From assembly GCF_001905735.1 (NCBI RefSeq), contig NZ_LISW01000002.1:62001-126000 (forward strand): a DNA stretch of 64,000 bases. Direction: 5' to 3'. Below, piece by piece: positions 7,448-15,912 of the stretch; position 1 is the stretch's first letter, and every line of letters begins with the position of its first letter. The notes below the pieces were generated by a model, which worked only from the letters and a program-made list of their open reading frames with translations, was not told the origin of the DNA and searched no databases. The translations under genes and the position numbers were made by a program. This DNA comes from Streptomyces sp. CB01249. Lineage in GTDB: Bacteria; Actinomycetota; Actinomycetes; Streptomycetales; Streptomycetaceae.

Positions 7448-7979
7448 CAAAGGTCACCCCACCCGGGCCCTGCGGGGTCGGCTGCGCCGACGCGCATGCG
7501 TCGAGGGCCCGGCCCGGGACGCGCGCCCGCAGGCGCCAGGCCGAGCGGAAGCCCCCGCAGCTCCGAGGCACCCGCCTGCCGGTCCCGACGGCCGCGCTGC
7601 CGCGTCCCGGTCGCGGTGCCGCCCCCGCCCGGGCGCAACCGCCCCGCCGGGGGCGAACTGCGTCCGGCGTGCCGCCGCGTCCCGGCTCCGGCGCCTCGCG
7701 CGCCCGGGCGCGCCGCTGCCTCCCTGGGCTAGGTGTCAGTGCCTCGCCCGCCCGGGCGCAGCCGCCCCGCCAGGGGCACCCGCGTCCGGCGTGCCGCCGC
7801 GTCCCGGCTCCCGCGCCTCGCCCGACCAAGCGCGGGTCGCCCCGCCAGGGGCAACGGGTCCGACGCGCGGCGGCGCGCCCCCGCATCGGTACGGGCAGCC
7901 GCAGCCGCCCCCCCCCCCCCCGCCAGGGGCACCCGTGTCCGGCGCGGCACCGCACCCCGAGCCGCCGTCCGCCCAAGGA
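7448..7979. repeat. Repeat-rich, C-rich intergenic region with tandem ~122-bp units
   Basis: Two ~80-bp blocks, near 7627-7707 and 7750-7829, share CGCCCGGGCGCA, CGTCCGGCGTGCCGCCGCGT and CCCGGCTCC in the same order at a 122-123-bp period. Four copies of a GCCCCGCC(A/G)GGGGC mini-hairpin occur near 7641, 7762, 7840 and 7919. The last copy is preceded by 14 consecutive C (7908-7921). Open frames here translate into low-complexity Arg/Gly/Pro and are not credible genes. Confidence 0.7.
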
Positions 7980-9032
7980 CTACGCGTCGGGGCGGACCAC
8001 GCCGAGTATCTGCATCGAGCCCGCGCCCGCCAGGGTGACGTCGCGGCCGGGGCGCGGGGCGTGGATGATCTGGCCGTTGCCCACGTACATGCCGACGTGG
8101 GTGGCGTCGGCGTGGTAGATGATCAGGTCGCCGGGGCGCATGTCCTTGATCGCGATGTGCGGCAGCAGCCGCCACTGCTCCTGCGAGGTGCGCGGGATCG
8201 GGCGGCCCGCGGCCGCCCACGCCTGGGACGTCAGCCCGGAGCAGTCGTACGACTTGGGGCCCTCCGCGCCCCACACGTACGGCTTGCCGATCTGCGCGGT
8301 CGCGAAGGCCACCGCCTGCTTGCCGAGCGGGCTCGCGTCCCGGTTGATCTCCTGCAGCGCGCCGGAGTCGAGCCAGGCGGTCTGCGCCTGCCGCGCCGCC
8401 TCCTGCTCCAGTTCGAGGAGCCGGGCGCGCTCCTCCTTCTCCAGCCGCGACTCCAGCTTCTTCGCCGCCGCTATCTGCGAGTTGATCTTCTTCTTGGCCT
8501 TGGCCTGCTTGACCCGGCTGGCTTCCAGCTTGGTCCAGTTGGTGCTGGCGTCCTTGGTGTACGTCTCCAGGTCCTGCTGCGTCCTGGTCAGTTCCTCCAG
8601 GAGCCCCTTGCCGGCCTGCTGGCCCTGGCGGGTGCGGCTGATGCCGTCGAGGAAGAGCTGCGGGTCGCCGCTGAGCATGAGTCGCGCGCCCGGCGGGAGC
8701 CCGGCGTTGCGGTACTCCTCGCGGGCCTGGGCGCCGGCCCGGTCCTTGAGCGCGGCGATCTTCGCCCGGCCCTCGACTATCGACTGCGCCAGCCCGACCA
8801 GCTCGCCCGACTGCTTCTTGGCCTTCTCCTCGGCGAGGTTGTACGCGTCCGTGGCGGCGCCCGCCTCCAGGTACAGCTCGTCGATCTCCGCGCGCACCTG
8901 TTCCAGGCTCTTCCCGCCGCCGTCGGCGGACCCCGGCGGTGTCGGTGCGGCGAATGCCTGGACCGGCGAGGCGAGGACCGCCAGCGCGCAGACCAGAGTC
9001 ATCGCGGCGGCGGCACAGTGGCGTCGGTACAC
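7980..9032 (-). CDS. Secreted NlpC/P60 peptidoglycan endopeptidase (RipA-like)
   Basis: 350 aa from GTG 9032. The start is fixed by GGAGGGGG 6-8 nt upstream and by the signal peptide that follows (RR, then AAAAMTLVCALAVLASPVQAFA, cleaved after AFA-AP). Residues 45-225 are a long coiled coil (EQVRAEIDELYLEAGAA, KKKINSQIAAAKKLESRL), as in RipA and PcsB-type hydrolases. The C-terminal NlpC/P60 domain (about 245-350) has the catalytic Cys in YDCSGLTSQAW, the His in THVGMYVG and the third polar residue in IHAPRPG. It cleaves stem-peptide bonds in the cell wall during growth and division. It is monocistronic; I find no ydaO-type riboswitch in the 288 bp upstream. Confidence 0.88.
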   Translation of the reverse strand: MYRRHCAAAAMTLVCALAVLASPVQAFAAPTPPGSADGGGKSLEQVRAEIDELYLEAGAATDAYNLAEEKAKKQSGELVGLAQSIVEGRAKIAALKDRAGAQAREEYRNAGLPPGARLMLSGDPQLFLDGISRTRQGQQAGKGLLEELTRTQQDLETYTKDASTNWTKLEASRVKQAKAKKKINSQIAAAKKLESRLEKEERARLLELEQEAARQAQTAWLDSGALQEINRDASPLGKQAVAFATAQIGKPYVWGAEGPKSYDCSGLTSQAWAAAGRPIPRTSQEQWRLLPHIAIKDMRPGDLIIYHADATHVGMYVGNGQIIHAPRPGRDVTLAGAGSMQILGVVRPDA

Positions 9033-9320
9033 GAGCTCCCCCTCCGAGCAGTTCCCAACTGTTCGAGCAGTACCAGAAAACTGATTAACCGTCAGTAACA
9101 TGTGGCGTCGACCAGATCGTGCCATGCCGTACTGAAAAGCAACAGAGGCAGACACACTCCGGCCTTCGGGCGGCACTTCGCTCTTCCGTCACTCCCCGCC
9201 ACCCCCGCGCCCCCGACGTCCCCACTCACTCCGACGAACGATGCCCGCCGGCCGTTCCCACCGCAGGGGTGAATCCCGGCGCGACGAGAACGCGCCCCCG
9301 CGCCGCCCGAGTGCGCCCCC

Positions 9321-10100
9321 TCACCACCCCCCGGGTTCCAGCGCCCCCCACGCCACCGTGACCTCGCCCTGGCGCCACCGCCGCACCCCGTCCGTCAGCG
9401 GCCAGTCGCCCGAGAGCGCCCGCACCGCGGTGATCCAGCGCTGCCGGGCCCCCAGCGAGGCGTAGGGCGCCGCGGCCGCCCACGCCCGGTCGAAGTCGCG
9501 CAGGAAGGCGTGCACCCGCTCACCCGGGACATTGCGGTGGATCAGCGCCTTCGGCAGCCGTTCGGCGAGATCGGACGGCCGGTCCAGCGAGCCGAGCCGG
9601 GTCGCGAAGGTCACCGTGCGCGGCCCCTCAGGACCCAGCGCCACCCACACGTGCCGCCGCCCGATCTCGTCGCAGGTGCCCTCCACCAGCAGCCCGCCCG
9701 GCGCCAGCCGCTCGCACAGCCGCCGCCAGACCCCGGCCACCTCGCCCTCGTCGTACTGGCGCAGCACATTCGCTGCCCGGATCAGGGAGGGCCGCTCCGG
9801 CAACGGGATCTCGAAGCCCCCGTGCCGGAAGGTGAGGCCCTCGCGGGCGTACGGCTGCGCGGCGGCGACCCGCTCCGGGGAGATCTCGATGCCGACCACC
9901 GCCGTACGCGGTTCGGCGGTGCGCAGGCGCTCCAGCAGCTCGACGGCGGTCCAGGGCGCGGCCCCGTAACCGAGGTCGACGGCGACGGGGGTGTCGGCGC
10001 GGCGCAGGGCGGGGCCGTGCGTGGCGGCGATCCAGCGGTCCATGCGGCGCAGCCGGTTCGGATTGGTGGTCCCGCGGGTCGCGGTGCCGATCGGGCGCAT
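9321..10100 (-). CDS. Class I SAM-dependent methyltransferase
   Basis: 259 aa. AdoMet-binding motif I is VAVDLGYGAAPWTAVELL (about 36-53), followed by the acidic motif II VVGIEIS and a post-motif GLTFRHGGFEIPLP. The N-terminal TRGTTNPNRLRRMDRWIA is a recognisable Streptomyces signature of this mshA-linked methyltransferase family. The substrate is unknown. ATG 10100 is preceded by TACGCT at 7 nt, so translation is probably leaderless and the much longer upstream reading frame, antisense to mshA, is rejected. It diverges from mshA with a 210-bp shared promoter region. Confidence 0.82.
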   Translation of the reverse strand: MRPIGTATRGTTNPNRLRRMDRWIAATHGPALRRADTPVAVDLGYGAAPWTAVELLERLRTAEPRTAVVGIEISPERVAAAQPYAREGLTFRHGGFEIPLPERPSLIRAANVLRQYDEGEVAGVWRRLCERLAPGGLLVEGTCDEIGRRHVWVALGPEGPRTVTFATRLGSLDRPSDLAERLPKALIHRNVPGERVHAFLRDFDRAWAAAAPYASLGARQRWITAVRALSGDWPLTDGVRRWRQGEVTVAWGALEPGGW

Positions 10101-10107
10101 GACACAG

Positions 10108-10113
10108 AGCGTA
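10108..10113 (-). promoter_or_regulatory. Leaderless -10 box (TACGCT) of the methyltransferase gene
   Basis: TACGCT on the minus strand, 7 nt from ATG 10100. Confidence 0.55.
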
Positions 10114-10310
10114 ACGATCCGGGCGGATGCGGGCGCCGGGCGGGCGGGAGAGCATCGGGACGGCCCCCGCGTTTGTGCCGTAATGATTTGGCAAAGCGGA
10201 AATGAAAGGAGGGATTCCGCTGTTCCCCACCTTCGAAGGGACCGTGTGCCCCTTCGGTGCCATGCCGTGAACCGCGCCGGCACCGGGGCCCAGCGAGGAG
10301 GACGGACGAC

Positions 10311-11675
10311 GTGACCCAGTACGTCTCTCGGCTCGGCACCAGCCGTGGCGCACCGCGTCTCAGGTTCCCCGCCGGTCTCACCGGCTCCTTCACCGCCGGT
10401 CACCGCAGGCCCCGCCGCATCGCGATGCTCTCCGTGCACACCTCCCCGCTGCACCAGCCGGGGACGGGCGACGCCGGCGGGATGAACGTGTACATCGTGG
10501 AGCTGGCCAAGCGGCTCGCCGCGATCAACATCGAGGTCGAGATCTTCACCCGCTCCACCACCGGAGGGCTGCCCTCCGCAGTGGACCTGGCGCCCGGTGT
10601 CCTCGTCCGGCACGTCGACGCGGGGCCGTACGAGGGTCTGGCCAAGGAGGAGCTGCCCGCGCAGCTCTGCGCCTTCACCCACGGGGTGATGCAGGCGTGG
10701 GCCGGTCAGCGTCCCGGTTATTACGACCTCGTCCATTCCCACTACTGGCTCTCCGGGCACGTCGGCTGGCTGGCAGCGCAGCGCTGGGGCGTTCCCCTCG
10801 TGCACGCCATGCACACCATGGCGAAGGTGAAGAACGCCGCGCTCGCCGAGGGCGACAGCCCCGAGCCCGCCGCCCGCGTCATCGGCGAGACCCAGATCGT
10901 GGACGCCGCCGACCGGCTGATCGCCAACACCGCCGAGGAGGCGGGCGAGCTGGTCCGGTTCTACGACGCCGACCCGCAGGCCGTCGCCGTCGTCCATCCC
11001 GGTGTCAACCTCGACCGCTTCCGCCCCGGTGACGGCCGGGCCGCCGCCCGCGCCCGTCTCGGCCTTCCGCAGGACGCCCTGATCCCCCTCTTCGCCGGCC
11101 GCATACAGCCGCTGAAGGCGCCCGACGTGCTGCTGCGGGCGGTCGCCGTGCTGCTCGACCGGGACCCCTCGCTGCGGTCCCGGATCGTGGTGCCCGTCGT
11201 CGGCGGCCCCAGCGGCAGCGGCCTCGCGAAGCCGGAGGGGCTGCAGAAGCTCGCGGCCCGGCTGGGCATCGCGGACGTCGTACGGTTCCACCCGCCGGTC
11301 GGGCAGGACCAGCTCGCCGACTGGTTCCGGGCCGCGTCCGTGCTCGTCATGCCCTCGTACAGCGAGTCCTTCGGGCTCGTCGCGGTCGAGGCCCAGGCGG
11401 CCGGGACGCCGGTCGTCGCGGCGGCCGTGGGCGGCCTCCCGGTGGCCGTGCGCGACGGGGTCAGCGGCTTCCTGATACCGGGGCACGATCCGGCCGCGTA
11501 CGCCCAGGCGCTGGAGCGGTTCGCGCAGGCGCCGGAGCTGGTCGCCCGGATGGGCGGGGCGGCGGCGGAGCACGCCCAGCGGTTCGGCTGGGACACGGCG
11601 GCGGCCGCCACCGCGGAGGTGTACACGGCCGCGATCCAGGAACACCGCAGGCGGGCCCGCACGCGTCACGCGTAA
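10311..11675 (+). CDS. mshA: D-inositol-3-phosphate glycosyltransferase MshA (mycothiol biosynthesis)
   Basis: 454 aa GT4-family GT-B glycosyltransferase that transfers GlcNAc from UDP-GlcNAc to 1L-myo-inositol-1-phosphate, the first step of mycothiol synthesis in the cytosol. Characteristic MshA segments are [20 protein letters not shown] (phosphate-binding N-terminal loop), [43 protein letters not shown] and the C-terminal nucleotide-sugar motif [23 protein letters not shown] 10311 follows GAGGAGG at a 10-nt spacing; upstream in-frame codons lack a ribosome site. The downstream YbjN-like gene and nearby gpmA and senX3/regX3-type genes match the actinobacterial mshA neighbourhood. Confidence 0.95.
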   Translation: MTQYVSRLGTSRGAPRLRFPAGLTGSFTAGHRRPRRIAMLSVHTSPLHQPGTGDAGGMNVYIVELAKRLAAINIEVEIFTRSTTGGLPSAVDLAPGVLVRHVDAGPYEGLAKEELPAQLCAFTHGVMQAWAGQRPGYYDLVHSHYWLSGHVGWLAAQRWGVPLVHAMHTMAKVKNAALAEGDSPEPAARVIGETQIVDAADRLIANTAEEAGELVRFYDADPQAVAVVHPGVNLDRFRPGDGRAAARARLGLPQDALIPLFAGRIQPLKAPDVLLRAVAVLLDRDPSLRSRIVVPVVGGPSGSGLAKPEGLQKLAARLGIADVVRFHPPVGQDQLADWFRAASVLVMPSYSESFGLVAVEAQAAGTPVVAAAVGGLPVAVRDGVSGFLIPGHDPAAYAQALERFAQAPELVARMGGAAAEHAQRFGWDTAAAATAEVYTAAIQEHRRRARTRHA

Positions 11676-11758
11676 CAGCCCGGCGGCCTCTTCCCGCGTC
11701 CGTTCACGCGTAACCCTCCTCACCACCGGTCCCGACCGCGCGCCTTTGCCACCTGACG

Positions 11759-11764
11759 TACGCT
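11759..11764 (+). promoter_or_regulatory. Leaderless -10 box (TACGCT) of the YbjN-like gene
   Basis: TACGCT, 6 nt, then ATG 11771. Confidence 0.55.
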
Positions 11765-11770
11765 CGAAAC

Positions 11771-12295
11771 ATGGCTGACGCACCCGTACCGGCGAAGAAC
11801 GAGGCCACCCGGGCCGCCCAGGTCCTCGAAGCGAGCTTCGCCGACGCCGGGCTCGACTGGGAGAGCCCCGCACCGGGCAACTACGTCGTCCAGCTCCCCG
11901 GCACCCGCAAGCTGTCGACCACCTGCTCACTGATCGTCGGCGCGCACAGCCTCTCCCTCAACGCCTTCGTCATCCGGCACCCCGACGAGAACGACGCGGC
12001 GGTGCACCGCTGGCTGCTGGAACGGAACCTGCGCCTCTTCGGCGTGAGTTACGCGATCGACCCGCTCGGGGACATCTACCTCACCGGCAAGCTGCCGCTG
12101 TCCGTGGTGACGCCCGAGGAGGTGGACCGGCTGCTCGGCTCCGTGCTGGAGGCGGCGGACGGCGCCTTCAACTCCCTGCTGGAGATCGGCTTCGCGACCG
12201 CGATCCGCAAGGAGTACGCCTGGCGGGTCTCGCGCGGTGAGTCCACCCGCAATCTCGACGCCTTCGCGCACCTCACCCGGCGCTCCGCGGACTGA
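11771..12295 (+). CDS. YbjN domain-containing protein
   Basis: 174 aa, cytosolic, without signal peptide or membrane spans. The YbjN fold is indicated by WESPAPGNYVVQLPGTRKLSTTCSL, HPDENDAAVHRWLLERNLRL and the PEEVDRLLGSVLEAADG helix. YbjN proteins resemble type III secretion chaperones and are thought to act as stress-related protein-binding factors; no enzymatic role is known. A gene of this family directly follows mshA in mycobacteria and precedes gpm1, matching this locus. Leaderless start at ATG 11771. It ends 7 bp before the stop of the convergent kinase gene. Confidence 0.85.
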   Translation: MADAPVPAKNEATRAAQVLEASFADAGLDWESPAPGNYVVQLPGTRKLSTTCSLIVGAHSLSLNAFVIRHPDENDAAVHRWLLERNLRLFGVSYAIDPLGDIYLTGKLPLSVVTPEEVDRLLGSVLEAADGAFNSLLEIGFATAIRKEYAWRVSRGESTRNLDAFAHLTRRSAD

Positions 12296-12302
12296 CCTCG
12301 CG

Positions 12303-13310
12303 TCACCCCCGTACGCGCGTCGCCGACTCGATCTCCTTCAGTGTGGCCTCCAGGCGGGGCGCGACCTCGTTCCAGGTCCACTCCAGCCGGTCCCCGGACG
12401 TGCCGCGCGGAACGGTCTCGATCAGCATGATCAGGTACAGATACGCCCGGTAGAGCGCGAGCCGCAGCCGCAGCGAGCCGTCGAACTCCACGGGCCCGCC
12501 CGGCGCCTCTTCCCCGTAACCGGCGAGGAAATCCTTGTCGTCCGCGATGTCACCCAGCAGAGCGAGCGACACGAAGTCGGCGGCCGGGTCGCCCCAGAAC
12601 ATCCGCTCCCCGTCGATGACCCCGCCCACCCACCGGGCGCCCGGCTCACCGGTGACCAGGATGTTCCCCTGCCACAGGTCGAAGTGGACCAGGGCGGGCC
12701 GGGTCACGTCGTCCAGTGCGTACGCGGCTGCGCCGAGCACCGCGCCGGTCTCCGCCGCCGTACGGGGCAGCCGGGCCGCGTACGTCCGCGCGTCGGCCAG
12801 GACCGCGTCCGTCATCGTGGTGAAAGCCTGCCGCCAGCTGGGCGCGAGCGGGCCGAGCGCCTGCGAGGGATAGCCGAAGCCGCCCGGCGCGGGCACGCCG
12901 TGCAGCCGGCCGACGATCCGCCCGAGCTCGGTGCGCAGCCGCGCCTCCTCGCCGTCGGCCATCGCGCCGGTCAGCTCGTGCCAGGGGCGGCCGGGGCGGG
13001 CGGACATGACCACGTACGGGCCGGTGGCGGCGGCCGGGTCGAGTTCGGCGCGTACGACGTGGGGCACGGAGGTCTCGTCGGCGGCGGCCCGGTAGAACGT
13101 CACCTCGTTGACCAGCAGGTCGTGTTCGTACGACAGGCAGTCCCCGGCGGCCGGCGGCGGCACTTTCACCACCCAGTCCCGCCCGTCCGTCAGCCGGACG
13201 CGGCTGACGGCGTTGTATGTGCCCCCGGTGAGCGGTTCGCAGGAGGCGACCAGGCCGGGCGGTGTGCCCAACGCGCCGAGGACATCGGCGGGAACGGAAT
13301 CGATCGGCAC
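12303..13310 (-). CDS. Aminoglycoside-phosphotransferase-family kinase (fructosamine-kinase-like)
   Basis: 335 aa. Kinase-like fold with the phosphate-transfer motif LVHFDLWQGNILV (HxDxxxxN, about residues 205-217) and the metal-binding GVIDGERMFWGDPAADF (about 230-246), which also matches the fructosamine kinase group. Such enzymes phosphorylate small molecules such as aminoglycosides, choline, ketoamines or homoserine; the substrate here cannot be assigned and antibiotic resistance should not be assumed. GTG 13310 follows GGGGGAG at a good spacing. It lies between the YbjN-like gene and a divergent lipoprotein gene. No operon partner. Confidence 0.8.
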   Translation of the reverse strand: MPIDSVPADVLGALGTPPGLVASCEPLTGGTYNAVSRVRLTDGRDWVVKVPPPAAGDCLSYEHDLLVNEVTFYRAAADETSVPHVVRAELDPAAATGPYVVMSARPGRPWHELTGAMADGEEARLRTELGRIVGRLHGVPAPGGFGYPSQALGPLAPSWRQAFTTMTDAVLADARTYAARLPRTAAETGAVLGAAAYALDDVTRPALVHFDLWQGNILVTGEPGARWVGGVIDGERMFWGDPAADFVSLALLGDIADDKDFLAGYGEEAPGGPVEFDGSLRLRLALYRAYLYLIMLIETVPRGTSGDRLEWTWNEVAPRLEATLKEIESATRVRG

Positions 13311-13507
13311 GGCGGGCTCCCCCTGAACGGTGTGCGCGAAGTGATCACGACGTCGTCACGATCACGTGCGATGCCCAAGGTAAAGGATTGCCAAACCACA
13401 GCGGGCTCATAGAGTTGGATCACCCCCACGCACCCCCATTTCAGCCGCGCCGAACCCGGCGGGGCTGCTCGCGTGCGGGCGAAACACTTTGAGCAGAAGG
13501 ACGGGCC

Positions 13508-14308
13508 ATGCGACCCACTGTCATACGCCGTACCGCCGTTGCCGCCACCGTGATGTCCCTGGCGCTGTTCACCGCCGCCTGCGGTTCGGACGGCGACGAC
13601 AAGGGCGCCGACAAGGCGGCGGGCTCCTCGGCCCAGCCTTCGGAGAAGGGCGCCGACAAGGGCGCGGCGGCCCCCGCGAAGGCGCTGTCCGCCGCCGAGC
13701 TGGAGCAGGTCTCGCTGGCGCAGGGCGACGTCAAGGACCACAAGATCACCAAGGCCGGTCCGGCCGACCTGATCGACGCCAAGGACGTGACCGCGGACAA
13801 GGAGTCCTGCGACGTCTTCGGCGACGCGCTGATGGGTGCCAAGGCCGGTTCGCCCGTCGCCTCGACGCAGCGCAAGGTGGCCAGCGTGCCGAAGAAGGGC
13901 GCGGACAAGGACATCGCCGATCCGGAGGAGGCGTTCAAGGCCGCCTTCGACATCACGACCACGATGACCACGCTCGCGTCGTACGACGGCAAGGGCGCCG
14001 AGGAGACGCTGGCCGCGCTGCGCACCGCCGCGACGGACTGCGCGGGCGGCTTCACGCTCACGGTCGGCGGGGACAAGCAGAAGGTCGCCAAGATCGCGGA
14101 GGAGCAGGTCAAGGGCGGCGAGGAGGCGGCGGCCTGGACGGTGACGGTGGAGTCGGACGGCGAGAAGAACACGCTCAAGCTCACCGCGCTGCGTCAGGGC
14201 GCGACGCTCGCCACGCTCAGCTCGATGAACCTCGCGGCCGCGGGTTCCGGCGAGGACTTCGACCTGCCGACCGCGGTGATCGACGCCCAGGCGAAGAAGC
14301 TCGCCTGA
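13508..14308 (+). CDS. Putative lipoprotein
   Basis: 266 aa. A lipoprotein signal peptide with lipobox LFTAAC (lipid-modified Cys about residue 24) is followed by a Lys/Asp/Ala-rich linker (GSDGDDKGADKAAGS). A mature domain with no recognised family comes next. There are two cysteines in the mature part (KESCDVFG and ATDCAGGF), probably a disulfide outside the membrane. It resembles the abundant Streptomyces surface lipoproteins that may bind ligands or partners. AAGGAC precedes ATG 13508 by about 7 nt. It is convergent with the toxin-like gene 8 bp further on. Confidence 0.78.
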   Translation: MRPTVIRRTAVAATVMSLALFTAACGSDGDDKGADKAAGSSAQPSEKGADKGAAAPAKALSAAELEQVSLAQGDVKDHKITKAGPADLIDAKDVTADKESCDVFGDALMGAKAGSPVASTQRKVASVPKKGADKDIADPEEAFKAAFDITTTMTTLASYDGKGAEETLAALRTAATDCAGGFTLTVGGDKQKVAKIAEEQVKGGEEAAAWTVTVESDGEKNTLKLTALRQGATLATLSSMNLAAAGSGEDFDLPTAVIDAQAKKLA

Positions 14309-14315
14309 CCTTCCG

Positions 14316-14558
14316 TCAAGGAAGCGGAACGAGCCGTACGACGGTGACGGTGAGGACCGAACCGGAGACGTAATAGAGCACGATCGCCCCGGCGACCGTC
14401 GCCTCCCGGCGATCGTGCTCCCCTTTGACGGCGGTCGACCCGTGCCCATAGGGCTCATGGCCCAGGGTCGCCGCCATCCCGGCCCGGAATGTTTCACCGT
14501 CCGCCATCTTGGCAAGGGTGTCGTCGGCGGGCGGCGCGTAGGAGATCCGGAAGCTCAA
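14316..14558 (-). CDS. RelE/ParE-like toxin (putative)
   Basis: 80 aa, the size of a type II toxin. The beginning FRISYAPPADDTLAKM and the C-terminal DRREATVAGAIVLYYVSGSVLTVTVVRLV beta-hairpin match the RelE/ParE fold, whose members cleave mRNA on ribosomes or inhibit gyrase. It begins inside the upstream gene with a 4-bp overlap (14555-14558), so the two are translationally coupled. The antitoxin-like gene comes first, the usual order. Catalytic residues of RelE are not clearly conserved, so it may be an inactive or diverged member. Confidence 0.6.
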   Translation of the reverse strand: MSFRISYAPPADDTLAKMADGETFRAGMAATLGHEPYGHGSTAVKGEHDRREATVAGAIVLYYVSGSVLTVTVVRLVPLP

Positions 14559-14803
14559 GCGACGCTCCGCCTCTCGGCCTCGTCCCGCGCCAGCCGGTCC
14601 AGAATTCGCTCTGCCTCCGGATCGGGCACGGCCTCCAGCATCCAGTGCCGCATCACGGCCTGGATCTCATGCACCCCCGCCTCATTGATGGCCCGCTCGA
14701 ACTCCGCCCGCAGCCCCTCCGGCAACGCGTCCCGGATCGCCGGAATGCTGTTGGGCACCTCGACCTCGGCACCCCCGACAAAGGTCTTCAAAGGCTCACC
14801 CAT
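14555..14803 (-). CDS. Putative antitoxin (DUF6247-like)
   Basis: 82 aa from ATG 14803, preceded by GGGAGGG at 6 nt; the longer reading from 14890 runs into the gpmA terminator. The segment PAIRDALPEGLRAEFERAINEAG resembles the DUF6247 family, which often pairs with RelE-like genes in Streptomyces. The C-terminal helix (ERILDRLARDEAERRSVA) is the charged region expected to bind the toxin. There is no obvious DNA-binding domain, so autoregulation is uncertain. It overlaps the toxin-like gene by 4 bp, which supports a bicistronic module. Confidence 0.6.
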   Translation of the reverse strand: MGEPLKTFVGGAEVEVPNSIPAIRDALPEGLRAEFERAINEAGVHEIQAVMRHWMLEAVPDPEAERILDRLARDEAERRSVA

Positions 14804-14892
14804 GACCGCCCTCCCGCTCTTCCCCGCATGGGCCACAGGGTACGGGGGCGGGGTGACGCGCGTCACTTCCGCCCGGGAGTTCCGGAGCACGA

Positions 14893-14930
14893 AGAAGCCC
14901 CCGCCCCGGTGATCCGGGGCGGGGGCTTCT
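14893..14930. terminator. Terminator hairpin downstream of gpmA
   Basis: Perfect 17-bp stem (AGAAGCCCCCGCCCCGG arm), TGAT loop, between gpmA and the upstream end of the toxin-antitoxin pair. No U-tract. Confidence 0.7.
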
Positions 14931-14941
14931 CGGGGCAGGTG

Positions 14942-15700
14942 TTACTTCTTGCCCTGGTTCTTCACGGCCTCGATGGCGGCCTTGGCCGCGTCCGCGTCGA
15001 GGTAGGTGCCGCCCGGGTTCAGGGGGCGGAACTCCGCGTCGAGTTCGTAGGTGAGCGGGATGCCCGTGGGGATGTTCAGGCCCGCGATGTCGGCGTCGGA
15101 GATGCCGTCGAGGTGCTTGACGAGGGCGCGGAGGCTGTTGCCGTGGGCGGCGACCAGGACCGTGCGGCCGGTCAGGAGGTCCGGGACGATGCCGTCGTAC
15201 CAGTACGGCAGCATGCGCGTGACGACGTCCTTCAGGCACTCCGTGCGCGGGCGGATCTCCGGCGGGATCGTCGCGTAGCGCGCGTCGTCGCTCTGGGAGA
15301 ACTCGGTGCCGTCCTCGAGGGCGGGCGGCGGGGTGTCGTACGAGCGGCGCCAGAGCATGAACTGCTCCTCGCCGAACTCGGCGAGCGTCTGCGCCTTGTC
15401 CTTGCCCTGGAGCGCACCGTAGTGGCGCTCGTTCAGACGCCAGGAGCGGTGGACGGGGATCCAGTGGCGGTCCGCGGCCTCCAGCGCGAGCTGGGCGGTG
15501 CGGATGGCGCGCTTCTGGAGGGAGGTGTGCAGCACATCGGGGAGCAGGCCGGCGTCCTTCAGCAGCTCACCGCCGCGGACCGCCTCCTTCTCGCCCTTCT
15601 CGGTGAGGTTGACGTCCACCCATCCGGTGAACAGGTTCTTCGCGTTCCACTCGCTCTCGCCGTGGCGGAGGAGGATCAGCTTGTACGGTGCGTCGGCCAT
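14942..15700 (-). CDS. gpmA: 2,3-bisphosphoglycerate-dependent phosphoglycerate mutase
   Basis: 252 aa, the usual length of dPGM. It interconverts 3- and 2-phosphoglycerate in glycolysis and gluconeogenesis. The histidine-phosphatase motif [18 protein letters not shown] contains the phospho-accepting His (about residue 11). [17 protein letters not shown] holds the catalytic Glu, and [11 protein letters not shown] the second His. ATG 15700 is preceded by TACGCT at 7 nt (leaderless); upstream extension is not supported. In mycobacteria gpm1 lies between mshA/ybjN and senX3-regX3, the same relative order as here. Confidence 0.96.
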   Translation of the reverse strand: MADAPYKLILLRHGESEWNAKNLFTGWVDVNLTEKGEKEAVRGGELLKDAGLLPDVLHTSLQKRAIRTAQLALEAADRHWIPVHRSWRLNERHYGALQGKDKAQTLAEFGEEQFMLWRRSYDTPPPALEDGTEFSQSDDARYATIPPEIRPRTECLKDVVTRMLPYWYDGIVPDLLTGRTVLVAAHGNSLRALVKHLDGISDADIAGLNIPTGIPLTYELDAEFRPLNPGGTYLDADAAKAAIEAVKNQGKK

Positions 15701-15707
15701 GAGTCCG

Positions 15708-15713
15708 AGCGTA
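15708..15713 (-). promoter_or_regulatory. Leaderless -10 box (TACGCT) of gpmA
   Basis: TACGCT, 7 nt upstream of ATG 15700 on the minus strand. Confidence 0.55.
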
Positions 15714-15912
15714 ATCGAACCCGTCCGAGCCGCGCGCGACCGGTCACAGAGCGGACAGGGCCGGAGGGGACCGGAGGAGGGGTCTTCCGTCGTTTGACGG
15801 GGCGCGTCAATTGAGTGGCAGCGGCCTCCCACGGATTCGTAATGTTCGGACCGTCGGTGGGCCTCTTACTTCCCCCGGCGTCATCCGTCGTACGTCCCTG
15901 GGGGGAACCCGT

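Noticed and set aside
5910..7976. 688-codon version of the receiver-PP2C phosphatase starting at 7976
   Set aside because: The first 240 residues are low-complexity Arg/Gly/Pro from the repeat array; a good ribosome site exists at 7247.
7448..7979. CRISPR array in the repeat-rich gap
   Set aside because: Units are ~122 bp apart with conserved 'spacers' and no cas genes; it is a degenerate tandem repeat.
9033..9320. ydaO/c-di-AMP riboswitch before the NlpC/P60 gene
   Set aside because: Such switches often precede cell-wall hydrolase genes in Streptomyces, but I find none of the conserved core in this spacer.
9321..11930. Single 869-codon minus-strand reading frame spanning the methyltransferase and the whole of mshA antisense
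   Set aside because: Only the last 259 codons have a real protein pattern and a promoter; the rest is the antisense shadow of mshA in a GC-rich genome.
12303..13310. Acquired aminoglycoside-resistance gene
   Set aside because: The APH fold is shared by many housekeeping kinases; codon use and context are normal and no mobile element is near.
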